Source of the DNA: Bicyclus anynana
Taxonomy: Eukaryota; Arthropoda; Insecta; Lepidoptera; Nymphalidae
Assembly (NCBI RefSeq): GCF_947172395.1
Contig: NC_069106.1
Location: 3,410,001 to 3,474,000, forward strand
Direction of reading: 5' to 3'
DNA: 64,000 nt
Shown: piece by piece, positions 11,326 through 23,700 of the stretch
How positions within the stretch are numbered: the stretch's first letter is position 1
How the letters are laid out: every line of letters starts with the position of its first letter
Notes under the pieces: model-generated
Databases searched by the model: none
Told to the model about the DNA's origin: nothing
What the model saw: only the letters and a program-made list of their open reading frames with translations
Program-made: the position numbers and the translations under genes

Positions 11326-11902
11326 GTATCTATACTAATAATTAAACTGGTCGAATTTTGTACATTTATTCGCAATTTGAGATTTTACGTATACCATTTG
11401 TAACACCAAACGTTACCGTGGCATAGAGCACTACTAGCGCCATCTAGAATCTATACTTATAATACGAATTCTGCACATTTTGTACATTGAAGATATTTTG
11501 AATTTTTTTGTTGTGGGGCATCATGTAGTCGATACTGAAGCTAAAAATATTTTTTTTGATATTTTGTCTGTCTGTCCGTGTCTTTTTGTTATTCGGGCCT
11601 CACGCTGAAACTACTGAATAAATTTAAATGAAACTTGGCACGTTTTAGGACCATAATACGGAGATAAGATACTTTTTATTGCGAAAATAAAATTAGAAGG
11701 GGGTGAAATAAGGGTTGAAAGTTTGTATGGAAAGTCCTTCATTTATAGAATTACGGTTTAAAAAATTTGTTCGTAAATCATGAAACAAATACGAAATATA
11801 ATGGGATTCAAAAATTTTTAAAATTCAAACTCTAAAGTGGTGAAATAGGGCTTGAAAATTTACATTGATATCCACGCGGACGAAGTCGCGGGTGTCCGCT
11901 AG
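11326..11902 (+). repeat. Non-autonomous Helitron, near full length
   Basis: Starts ATCTATACTAATAATT and ends with the hairpin CGCGGACGAAGTCGCGGGTG-TCCGCTAG followed by T. This fits Helitron ends (5' TC, 3' CTAG, insertion between A and T). Same family as 6720-7165 and 20571-21030. Confidence 0.85.
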
Positions 11903-11965
11903 TATAATAATATAATTAACTTATAACTTAAGAACCCCGTAAAGGTTCGAAACGTAAGTAAAGCC

Positions 11966-14498
11966 GTTTTTAACCGACTTCAAAAAGGAGGAGGTTCTCA
12001 ATTCGGTCGGTATTTTTTTTTTTATGTATGTACACCGATTACTCAAAGACGCCTGGACCGATTTCAAAAGTTCTTTTTTTGTTTGAAACGGTATAGTCCC
12101 CATTTGGTCCCATTGCCATCATGTCAAGATCTGATGATGTAATCCTGGAGAAATTGAGGGGAACTTTAGAAAATTATATGAGTGTCTAGTGTGTTCGTAA
12201 ACTTTTCCATTAAGTACTTTTAAGCACTACAATTTTATGAAGGTTTAAAATCGATCTGATGATGGAGCCATAAAACAGACGAGGGAACTCCTCGGCGATT
12301 TACAGCAGTGACCTTGTGTTTAGGATTGATTAATTTGTATTGATGAGAACTTTCACATAGATAGGTTGAATAGATAGGTAGATGAGTTGTGTCTTTTATT
12401 AGGGGTCTGATGTATTCGTTTGAAATGAAATTTTACACTAAAAAATGGAAAAATAATAAAAATTTTAATTAAAAAAATACAACCGATGCACATGAAAATG
12501 CTGATCAGCAGGTAGAACATATTATGATGTTATTTTTCGCTTTTTAGTTTAGTGGATACGTTTTTAGGTTTTCAAGTCGGTTGTATTTTTTTATTAAATT
12601 TTTTATTATTCTGTATCACTATAATGAAAAACACTCACTGTAGTTTAAATTACAAGCAATTATTACAAAAAACTACACAGAAAAAACTCACGTTTTTTAA
12701 GTCTGTTTAATCAAATTATTTTCAAAATTATTGAATCGTTAAAACACTATCAGCTTTGGTTTCTCATTACAACATACTGTATTATTTAATTACAACTCAA
12801 AAACACTTTCAATGTTAAATGTTATGTATTTTCCTCGCCATATTACCTACTTGCATATACAAGACACGTGCACTGACTGACATCATTTATGTAAGTATTA
12901 TACTCCAAAATTACAGACTTCCTTCATAAAGGTGCTGATAGACTTGTACATTCACTTGTAATGAACATTCGTGCGAATGTTACATTACAGGGAAATACGA
13001 GAACATATTAGCGAACATTCTATCGAGCGATCTGGCGAGCATTCTAGCGAGCAGTGTGCCTAGTGGGAGTTATGTGGAATTGAAACAGTTGTGCAGTAGT
13101 GCCACTAGATGGCGCTGTTTCAATTTCTTAGAAATTCATATTTACGTTAACGTGAACGTCACAGTATCAAACTGCCACTAGGCCCTCAGATTTAGACGAA
13201 ACAGATTAGATTGCCAACATCGTCTATTTTTCTTTTTCTTTTTTTTAACATAACCAATAAGTAAAATACCTTCATGAAGAATATCTTTTGACGAGCCTCG
13301 AAAAGAGTGTTCGCTAGAATTCTCAAGATGTTCGTAGCAATATTTGGCTCTATGCTTGGCTCGTCTTGTTGTTCAGTTCGACTAATATAATAAAAATTTT
13401 AATAAAAAAATACAACCGACTTCAAAACCTAAAAACGTACCTACTAAACTGAAAAGGGAAAATAACATCATAATATGTTTTACTTGCTGATCAGTATGAA
13501 GGCGGTGCTAAGCCGGTGATGTATTAATTCAAGCCATGTAAGAATAACTCATACATTTAGATTTTGCAGACAGTGTTGTCTTCCTCAGGTCCTGTCAGAA
13601 ATGGCTTAAATTAAGAGAACACCGGCTAAGCACCGCCTTCATACTGATCAGCAAGTAAAAAATATTATGATGTTATTTTCCCTTTTTAGTTTAGTGGGTA
13701 CGTTTTTAGGTTTTGAAGTCGGTTGTATTTTTTTATTAAAATTTTTATTATTTTTTCATTTTTAGTGTAAAATTTCATCTCAAACAAATACGTCAGACCC
13801 CTAATGACAGTCACAACCCATCTTGGTACAAAATTCTCAGAAATTCAAAAAATCAAGCCCAAGCACAAGGTAGCTACGGTAAACCGCTAAGGGGTTCCCT
13901 TAATTGACCTTGGTTTTCATCATCAGACCCCTAATAACAGACACAACTCATCTAGGTAGAAAGTTCTCAGCAATACGAATTAATCAAGGCCAAATACAAG
14001 GTAGTTACTGTAAACTGTTAAGGAGTTCCCTTAATTGTCCTTGGTCTTCATCACCAAACCCCTAAATGAGAGTCACGACCTATCTATGTGGAAAGTTCTC
14101 ATTAATACAAATTAATCAAGCCCAAACACAAGGTAACTGCTGTAAATCGCCGAGGAGTTCCTTCGTCTGTTTTATGGCTTCATCATCAGATCGATTTTAA
14201 ACCTTCATGAAATTGTAGTGCTTAAAAGTACTAAATGGAAAAATTTACGAACACACTAGACACCCATACAATTTTCGAAAGTTCTTCTCAATTTCTCCAG
14301 GATTCCATCATCAGATCTTGACATGATGGCAATGGGACCAAATGGGGACTATACCGTTTCAAACAATAAAAGAATTTTTGAAATCGGTCCAGGCGTCTTT
14401 GAGTAATCGGTGTACATACATAAAAAAAAAAAAAAAAACAAAACAAAAAAATACCGACCGAATTGAGAACCTCCTCCTTTTTGAAGTCGGTTAAAAAC
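11966..14498. repeat. Complex of nested inverted-repeat elements
   Basis: A segment with GACTTCAAAAAGGAGGAGGT at the left (11978-) and its inverse at the right (to about 14498) shares more than 250 bp inverted on both sides. Inside are a second foldback element (13393-13752, arms carrying TACAACCGACTTCAAAACC), a partial copy of it (12465-12605), and MITE pieces. No transposase ORF. Confidence 0.75.
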
Positions 14499-15480
14499 GG
14501 CGAATGCTCGATGTTCAATTACAAGTGAATGCTCAAGTCTGTCAGCACCTTTACATTCTGAGTGTTTTTAATTTAGCTGAATTATACTTATACTTGTGAG
14601 AGACGTGATATGTGTATGTGATTGGACGTACGTTCGAATCCGGGGCATGCACCTCCAACTGTGCAAGTGCATTTTTAGTAATTAAATATCACGTGTCTCA
14701 AACTTATAACTCACGTAATAACTGTTGGAGTATTCCAACTCAGTCACAAACTTTTTCAAGATAGAATATGACATTTAATTTAAAGTACTTTTGAAGAAAA
14801 AATATTTAAATTAATAATTTCATTGCGTCATACATTAGTTTAACATGTGTCAATCATACAGTGTGGGATAATTTAAATAATAGCAGGAAAGTTAAGGCAT
14901 TGAAGACCTCTCTGACGCAGTTGGTAGTCCTGTGGTAATCAACAAAGAAGTACTAAGTTCGATTTCAAGCTCGGGGTAGTTTAAGATTACATCATTTCAA
15001 AATTGACTCATTTTTGTCATTGTCTGGTCTAGTGGTAGGCTTCGGCCGTGGCTAGTTACAGCCCTACCGCCAATGATGTACAGCCAAGCGATTTAATCCG
15101 GGTTAATCTCTGGAACGTATTAACCGGTTTTAATAAGCCATTCATTAGAAAATAGAGGGAGTTACTAACTAACATACTACTACACCTGATTCGTGAAAAA
15201 AGTGAATTATACGCGGACAAAGTCGTGGGCGTCCACTAGTCTTAATAAAACCTAAATTAAACTATAAAAAAAAGCAAATTCTCAAGATGTTCGTAGCAAT
15301 ATTTGGCTCTATGCTTGGCTCGGCTCGTTGTTCGGTTCGACAAATATAAAAACGGCGAATGCTCGATGTTCGTTTACAAGTGAATGCTCAAGTCTGTCAG
15401 CACCTTTACATCCTAAGTGTTTTTAATTTAGCTGAATTATACTTATACTTGTGAGAGACATGATAAGTGGATGTGATCGG
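14498..15480. repeat. MITE ends, SINE fragments and a duplicated unit
   Basis: 14498-14620 and 15345-15480 are direct copies (GGCGAATGCTCGATGTTC..GTCAGCACCTTTACAT). 14600-14705 is a partial type 1 SINE, 14880-14985 a type 4 SINE, 15025-15100 a piece of type 2 SINE. A Helitron 3' end (GGACAAAGTCGTGGGCGTCC) lies at 15217-15240. Confidence 0.65.
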
Positions 15481-15735
15481 GCGACGGGCGTACGTTCGAA
15501 TCCGGGGCATGCACCTTCAACTTTTCATATGCATTTTAAGAAATTAAATACCACGTGTCTTAAACGGAGAAAAAAAACATCATGAGAACACCTGCATGTC
15601 TGAGAATTTTTTTAATTATATACGTGTGTGAAGTCCGCCAATCCGCATTTGGACAGCGTGGTGGACTAAGGCCTAACCCCTCTCATTCTGAGAAGAGACT
15701 CGTGCTCAATAATAAGCCGAATATGGGTTGTGATG
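15455..15735 (+). repeat. tRNA-derived SINE (type 1), diverged
   Basis: ACGTTCGAATCCGGGGCATG through CCGAATATGGGTTGTG with several substitutions. Confidence 0.8.
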
Positions 15736-15780
15736 TGGTCCAGTGGTAAGTCAATCAGTTATTTTGATTTTAACACAAAA

Positions 15781-16300
15781 TGTGACAATTAAATGGGGCT
15801 AATGATACAAGATCCTCTATTATACAGATGGTATTAACATTCATTATTTATGTTATTGTCGAGGAGAGAGATCAGTGTCAGTTGGTATAAATAAGAGTGT
15901 ATTTGATGACTGGAGCTTAATTGTTTGTTAGGCAGCGTAGACACCGTCACGCTGCCAGACGCGTTAGTGATTTTGTGCAATAATGTTTTGTGTTGTAATT
16001 ATTGTTTATCATTAATTGTTTTATGTGGAATATGGGTTCTTAATGATGATGGTGATGAGATCCAGGATTCGTCATCGAGATACTATCTCGGGAAGAGAAA
16101 AATAGCGGTAGCGGAAAAAATTATAACGCAGTCTTTCGTTCTATCATAACGAGACAGAGACGATTTTTACGATTTCATCACGATTTTTTTACGATTATTT
16201 ACGATTTACAGTCGACAATTATGTCTCTCTTGTCACGAGATACCTCGCTGCTGCATCCTGCTGCTTAAGATAATCAATAAATAAAAAAAAACAATCATCA
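15781..16300 (+). other. Unassigned segment with TATA box and AATAAA motif
   Basis: TATAAATA at 15886-15893 is followed about 60 nt later by an open stretch of 74 codons with no recognised domain (15925-16149). AATAAA-like motifs lie near 16279. The start (TGTGACAATT) and overall layout are compatible with a degenerate solo LTR, but no target duplication is visible. Confidence 0.3.
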
Positions 16301-16452
16301 AACTGTATTTATTCAATAAATAATAAATTATTATTAATAACTATCTACTTAACTTGAAAATATTGAACCTTGCTCACGAGATTACCGCCACGTGGAATGT
16401 TGAGTCAACTATCATTTATTATAAAAGTTGTTTCAGGCAATCAACAAACATC

Positions 16453-16615
16453 TTAACACGTTCGCTGCGGTACGAGGTCAATTGACCTCGTACTTTAAAT
16501 TCTTAAAGTATTTAATAAATGAGATTTTAGCAAGTTCAAGAGTTACGAGGTCGATGGACCTCGTAGCGCACAAGGGGAAACTATAGAAAAATCAGTGCCG
16601 CAGCGAACGTATTAA
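16453..16615. mobile_element. TTAA-flanked palindromic MITE (piggyBac-like)
   Basis: TTAA lies at 16453-16456 and 16612-16615. The 155-bp element between has inverted ends CACGTTCGCTGCGG / TACGTTCGCTGCGG. Inside are a perfect 22-bp palindrome (16471-16492) and an imperfect second one (16544-16565). Confidence 0.75.
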
Positions 16616-17382
16616 GAAGATTTCACTTAACTGTTGGATCAAGAGTCGGATACAGAAGGCAGTGATTCTTGAGACGGTGCGTTTTGTGAGGAGGTTCCTC
16701 ACTCTGGAGCCCTGACCACCGGTTGCTCTCTTGAGTGCCCACTCAAATGTCCCGCAGCGGGGGGTTTTTTATAAATTTTTAGATCACATTTGCTCGTAAA
16801 GTATCGCTTATTTCACCAATTTCAATATCGTAATGTATCACATTACGTAATGTAATACCTTTATCATCCGTCTAATAACGAACGGTAATTTTAAATCTTG
16901 GCAAAGAGTTTTTATGTCAGAAAAGTGCTCTATATTTTATGAATAAAATTATCTCTGTGAAATTAAATTATAATAAAAAAAAATTTAATTCTTTCATTTT
17001 AACAATTTTGACAATAAATGTCAACCATTTATCTCTAACAGAAACACGAATATATTAATTTACTTAATTAGTAATACTGGCTGTTTTTGGTGCATTTGTC
17101 TAAAAAAACAAACGCTGGTGGACGCACTTTGTTATTTGTGCAAAAATAACAAGCTTATCAAAATGTCATCATATGGAAAACAGGCAAAGATGCAAATAAA
17201 ATTTCAGAAGGTGTGTTCAAAGTGTGTTTCCTCGCAAATGTGTTATAAAACGTCGTATGACATACGTGCGCTTAGATAATTACAGCCTCTGCTTCCTTAC
17301 TAAAGCTCTTGCCAAGGCTCAAGCTTACAATATCGCCTCAGCTGTCATTTTCAACTTACAGCACTTAATAATTAAGTATTAA

Positions 17383-17729
17383 TAATAGTGTTTTCACGGC
17401 TCATACGGCACGAGCCGTGATAGCCCAGTGGATATGACCTCTGCCTCTGATTCCGGAGGGTGTGGGTTCGAATCCGTTCGGGGCTTGCACCTCCAACTTT
17501 TCAGTTGTGTGCATTTTAATAAATTAAATATCACGTGTCTCAATCGGTGAAGGAAAACATCGTGAGGAAACCTGCATACCAGAGAATTATCTTAATTCTC
17601 TGCGTGTGTGAAGTCTGCCAATCCGCATTGGGCCAGCGTGGTGGACTATTGGCCTAACCCCTCTCATTCTGAGAGGAGACTCGAGCTCAGCAGTGAGCCG
17701 AATATGGGTTGATGACGTAATAGTGTTTT
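17383..17729 (+). repeat. tRNA-derived SINE (type 1), full length with target duplication
   Basis: The direct repeat TAATAGTGTTTT lies at 17383-17394 and 17718-17729. The element 17395-17717 contains the A/B-box head and ends GGGTTGATGACG. It lies 47 bp beyond the stop of gene C. Confidence 0.9.
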
Positions 17730-17775
17730 GTATTATATTTTGTACAAAATGACATATAAATAAATGATAGAAAAA

Positions 17776-20700
17776 CTATCTACTTAAAAGTTCTTGAATC
17801 TCTAACAAACTCTTCCCCTTAGTTTCGGGGACATAGAATATAGTAAACACACATGCGCAAGCGCATACAATGGCGAAGAACCAGAAGGCAGAGTGTCCCC
17901 CAACGGTATCCAACACCATCCCGAAGACAGTGTTCACGATGAACCCGAAAACCCATGCGATACTAAACGAGAGGGTAGAACCGTTGCTTCTAACATTCGG
18001 CGTGAACAATTCACCGATTATTATGTGTGGGATTATGCCGTAACCTGAAATGAAATAACTATAAATGAATCTACTTAACTGTATTTCATTTCATTAAGTA
18101 TTTAACACAGATTAATCAATAATATACATAGCGTACGGAATAGCGTACGGGGACGGTGTCGTACCCGTCACGGATACGAAATTCAAAAACGAATACGTTA
18201 TCTTGTCAGTACGATACGAACCGTCGCATCAGCAATTTCTTATAATAATTAAGAAAAATGGCGTCATTTTAAATATTTTAAAAACTGTTCTCAAAAACTA
18301 AATAAATAAGATGGAGTATTTTTTATTTGTTATTATTGATAATTATATTAATTTACGTAATTGTTGTTATTGTTAATTTAAAAAAATAGAAATTATGAAA
18401 AAAATATGTATATGCAGATGTCACGGAGACGCGTGACATTTGTTTTTTTTTTTGTGAGTTGCACTGGCTTCAGCGCGCAGTTTTTAAAGACTCTCTGGTT
18501 ACTCTGTGGTAATTAATTATCTATGTCCGATGATAACTAAAGTCACTGATATAGCTCAGCGAGTCGCGAAGCTGAAGTGTCAATGGGCCACATAGTTCGA
18601 AGAGCCGATGGACGTTGGAGTCCCAAGGTGCTGGAATGGCGACCCCGTACATGAAAACGCAGTGTTGGTCGACCCCCACTAGGTGGACCGAGGATATCAG
18701 GCGGGTTGCAGGGAGCCGCTGGATGCTGGCGGCTCGAGATCGTTGTGCTTGGAGGTCCATGCAAGAGGCCTATGTCCAGCAGTGGACATCTATCGGCGGA
18801 TAAGGTAAGGTAAGGTACCAATTAAGAATCAAGGAACAATTTAACTTACCGAAGTTATAACTGATGAAATATACAACTAGGACAACAAGCGGCAACCATT
18901 TGAGATTGTCGATTACTGGACTTTCTAACTCGTTCAAATAAAAGTACAAGCCCAGAACAAACTGAAAGGGAAAGGAAGCAAATATTAACATTTTAAATGG
19001 AAGAACTTTTACTGAGAAAGTTCAGAGAAATATTTTATCCGAAATGTACTTAATTGTTGAAAATGATAAAAACAATTAATTAACATACTAATTACACTAT
19101 GGCCTAAGCTAAGATCCCCAGCAAGGTCATTAATTACCCTTAAGAGTTATTCTAGTATTTCCACGGGCTTAATATTTAGGCTTCGTTTGTTTATTCAATA
19201 GAAAGCTAAATAAAGTAAAATAAATAATCGATCAGGATTTTAGGCAACTTTTTATCACGGAAAAGTCCATGGTTCCCGCAAGATTTGATTTTTGATTTGA
19301 TTTGGCGTCCGCTATTAAATATAATCTTTTTAACTAAAAAATCTAAAAGCAAAAAGTAACATAGTTTAATATGTGAGAGCGGGTTCAAAAAACAAAATGA
19401 ACTTTTAGATCCTGTTTGGCATAGCACCGCCCTCGAACAGATCAACAGACAGGATCGGTTCAAATCAAATTAAATCAAATTTAATTAATAGGTCCTATTA
19501 TGTAAACAACCAATAGTATTAGCTTAAAATAATGATAAATAATAATAAATAAATAAAAATAAAATAAATAAATAAACGCTACATACCATACTAATACAAC
19601 AAGCAACGCAAGATAGAGACAATATCCTTTTCCTCCCAGTCCTCTCAACAAAAAATGGGGTAATAATACTCCCCAATAACTGAAATCCCACAATAATAAT
19701 CATAGATATATTCGATGGTATAGAAGATTCTGCCATTTCAAATATCGAAGCCGAAAAATAAACCACAGACAACAGTCCACTGCAGTTTTGTAATACATTA
19801 ATAGTAGCAGCAATAAACAATGCTTTTCTGTTAGTTTTCATGTCAAAGAGTTCTTTCCAGTCTTGTTTATTACTTCTCTCTGTATATTCTTGTTTAGATT
19901 CTAATATTTTATCGACGTCATCTGCTCTGCCCAAGTCTTGCAATACTTCTGTTGCTTTGTCATCATTACCTGGAAGAATAATTTAAATTGTACTTTTTTT
20001 TTGAGAAAGAATACAATAAGGAACTTAAGCTAACTTATCCTAATAACTATACAAATCATGTCCACTGGAATGGTGGATATATTATATTCTGTGGATAATC
20101 TAAGCGATGTGTTTGTTAGTCTGTGTAAAAATTACACGTGTGTGTATTGTGTCAAATTTATAGTTGTGTGTTGTGTATGAACACATAATATATTTAATGG
20201 TATTAAATATTTTCTATGTATGAGTTTACCTCGTCCCCCTCAAAAAAGGACAGACTTTTTTGTTGATGAATTTGGGTGTGAAACAGGTCCATAGTCTAAA
20301 CAGTCAAAGGTTGAGAATGATGATAATGAAAGAAAATTTCTATTTCTTACCTTTGATAATATAAAAAATAGGAGATTCCGGTAATAGCAAAGTACCCAAC
20401 GCAAAGACTATTGATAAAACTAACCCAGCAGAAGTTGTATAGAAGTATGACAGAAAGGATCCTATGGAGAACAGAAGCAAAGAGCCCATGGTCATAAATA
20501 TACCAATCGCTGTCAGAAGAACACCTCTTATGTGGGTAGAACTGTGGAAAAAAACAGTTTTAGTAATAACTAGCGGACGCCCGCGACTTCGTCCGCGTAG
20601 AACTCAATGTAAACGTGGAACTCCTATTTCACCACTTTGGGGTCGAATTTTAAAAATTCTTGAATCACAGTAGATTTTGTATTATTTTATATTATTTAAA

Positions 20701-23700
20701 TAAATTTTTAAAACTGTAACTGTAAAAATTAAGAACTTTCTATACAAACTTTCAACCCCTATTTCACCTCCTTTTTTATTTTATTTTTGCAATAAAAAGT
20801 ATCCTATAACCTTCTCTGCATTATCGTCTGAAACTGTGCCAAGTTTCATTTGAATTCATTCAGTAGTTTCAGCGTAATGCCCGGTCAGCAAAACTTCGTA
20901 CAGACAGACAGACAAAAAATAAAAACATAAATATTGCCTTAAGTATCGATTATATAATGACCACCATTAAAAAAATTCAAAAATGTTCAATGTACAGAAT
21001 TTGACCTGTTACAGCTTTTATATAAGTAGACTAGCTGACGCCGCGCGGTTTCACCCGCGTGGTTGCCGTTCCCGTAGGTATATGGGGATAATATATAGCC
21101 TACAGCCTTCCTGGATAAATGGGCTATCTAACACTGAAAGAATTTTTCAAATCGAACCAGTAGGTCCTGAGATTAGCGCGTTCAATCAAACAAACAAACT
21201 CTTCAGCTTTATAATATTAGTATAGATATATAGATTTTAAGCAGAATATGGTCAACCTTAGGCCCTTAAATATCAAGTAAGGTCGTATTTAGACTTTCCT
21301 CAATATCGTACTTGAAGGTGAAGAAACTTGAAAGACCATAATTATTTTTATAGTAAGACTAGCGGACGCCCGCGATTCGTGCGCGTGGAATTTAGTTTTT
21401 CACAAATCCCTCGGGAACCATGGATTTTTCCGGGATAAAAAGTATCCTATGAATTAATCCAAGCTTTATTATATCTTAATACCAAATTTCAGCTAATTCG
21501 GCTCAGTAGTTAAGGCGTGAAAGAGTAACAAACATTCATATCATCAAAATCATCAGTTTTCGCAAATCTCGGGAAACCATGGAATTTTTCGGGATAAAAA
21601 GCCTATGTGTTAATCCAGAGTGAAATCTATTTCCATTCCAAATTTCAGCTAAATCGCTTCAGTAGTAGCGGCGTTAAAGAGTAACAAACATCCAAACAAA
21701 CTTTCTGGTTTATAATATTTGTAGGATACGATAGAATATGATATGAGATGAATAACGTAAAGGCCTTAGACCACATAAGTAGCTAAATCTAGTAAAACAG
21801 ACGTTAAACGAATAGACTTTTGACGGCCTCCGTGGCGCAGTGGTATGCGCGGTGGATTTACAAGACGGAGGTCCTGGGTTCGATCCCCGGCTGGGCCGAT
21901 TGAGGTTTTCTTAATTGGTCCAGGTCTGGCTGGTAGAAGGCAAAGACATACCGCCAAGCGATTTAGCGTTCCGGTACGATGTGTAGAAACCGAAAGTAGT
22001 GTGGATTTCATCCTACTCCTAACAAATTAGTCCGCTTACATCTAAGATTGCATCATCACTTACCATCAGGTGAGTAACTTGTAGAGAATAAAAAAAAAGA
22101 AACTTACGCAGGGTGAGATTATAGTGAAGGGCTAACTTGTATAGAATAAAAAATACCGAAAAACAATAAATCCGCCTCTCTGCTTATCTTATCTTATGTT
22201 ATGTTAAGTTAAGTTAAGTTAAGTTTTACTTTATAGTTACAACACCCTCACAGGGTTCCATTTGTAATAATTATGACATTTTATTTATGACATGTGGAAA
22301 TGTAACTTAAATGAATAAATAAATAAAAAACTTACGCAATTTCACCGATGTAAACGACAACCATAACGTTAATAATGCCCCCAGAGAAGCCCAGTAGCAA
22401 TCTCCCACAGCACAGCATTGCTATGTTCTGTGCAGCAGTCAGCACAGCTGAACCCATTATCGCTAGAACGCCTCCAGCTATTAAGCATGGCTTCCTTCCT
22501 ACTGAGTTCGATAACCAACCACATGCGTATGGACCTGAAAAAGACGTTTTTTTTTATTATCTACAAGTTAGCCCTTGACTACAATCTCACCTGATGGTAA
22601 GTGATGATGCAGTCTAAGATGGAAGCGGGCTAACTTGTTAGGAGGATGAAAATCCACACCCCTTTTCGGTTTCTATACATCGTACCGGAACGCTAAATCG
22701 CTTGGCGGTACGTCTTTGTCGGTAGAGTGGTAACTAGTCAGACCGTGAGCAATTAAGACAATCTCAATCGGCCCAGCCGGGGATCGAACCCAGGACCTCC
22801 GTTTTGTAAATGCACCGTGCATACCACTGCGCCACGGAGGCCGTCAAAATTATCGTTATTATTAACTGACTTATTAGTCGTTATTAACTGACTTCAAAGC
22901 GTATGTTTCTTTTTTGTTTGGTACCTCATAACTACGTCATTCATTAACCAACTAGCGGACGCCGGCGACTTCGTCAGCGTGGAATTCAGTTTTTCACAAA
23001 TCCCGCGGGAACCACGGATTTTTCCGGGATGGAAAGTAGCCTATGTGTTGATTCAGAGTGAAATCAATTTCCATTCCAAATTTCAGCCAAATCGCTATAG
23101 TAGTAGCGGCTTTATAGAGTTACAAACATCCAAAATACATTCAAACATCCATACAACCTTCGCGTTTATAATATTAGTAGGATTGCTTTGTTGGTCCCGT
23201 TAAGCGGAAGACGGTGCTATACCAAATAGGTTTTTAAAGTTGATTTTGTGTTTATCCCGAAAAAATCCATGGATTCCCGAGATTGGCGAAAACTGATGAT
23301 TTTGATGTTATGAATGTTTGTTACTCTTTCACGCCTCAACTACTGGACCGAATTAGCTGAAATTTGGTATTAAGATATATTATAGCCTGGATTAACACAC
23401 AGACTACTTTTTATCCCGGCAAAATCCATGGCTCCCGAGGGATTTGTGAAAAACTAAAGTCGCGGGGGTCCGCTAGTTAGCAATAATTTGTACCTGGTAT
23501 GAATCCCAGCAGTGAAAGCGTGGCAACGAATGACAATTCTGTTTCCGTCAACTTATACGGGACGGGGGACTGTTCAGGGTCCCGCAGTTTAGGTAGGATG
23601 GGCCCCGGCCAACCACCAGAAAAACCAACTATCGCCTGCCCAAGATACACTGTAATACAAAAAAGCGAATGTGAAAAGTGGATTTTCATCCTCCTCCTAA

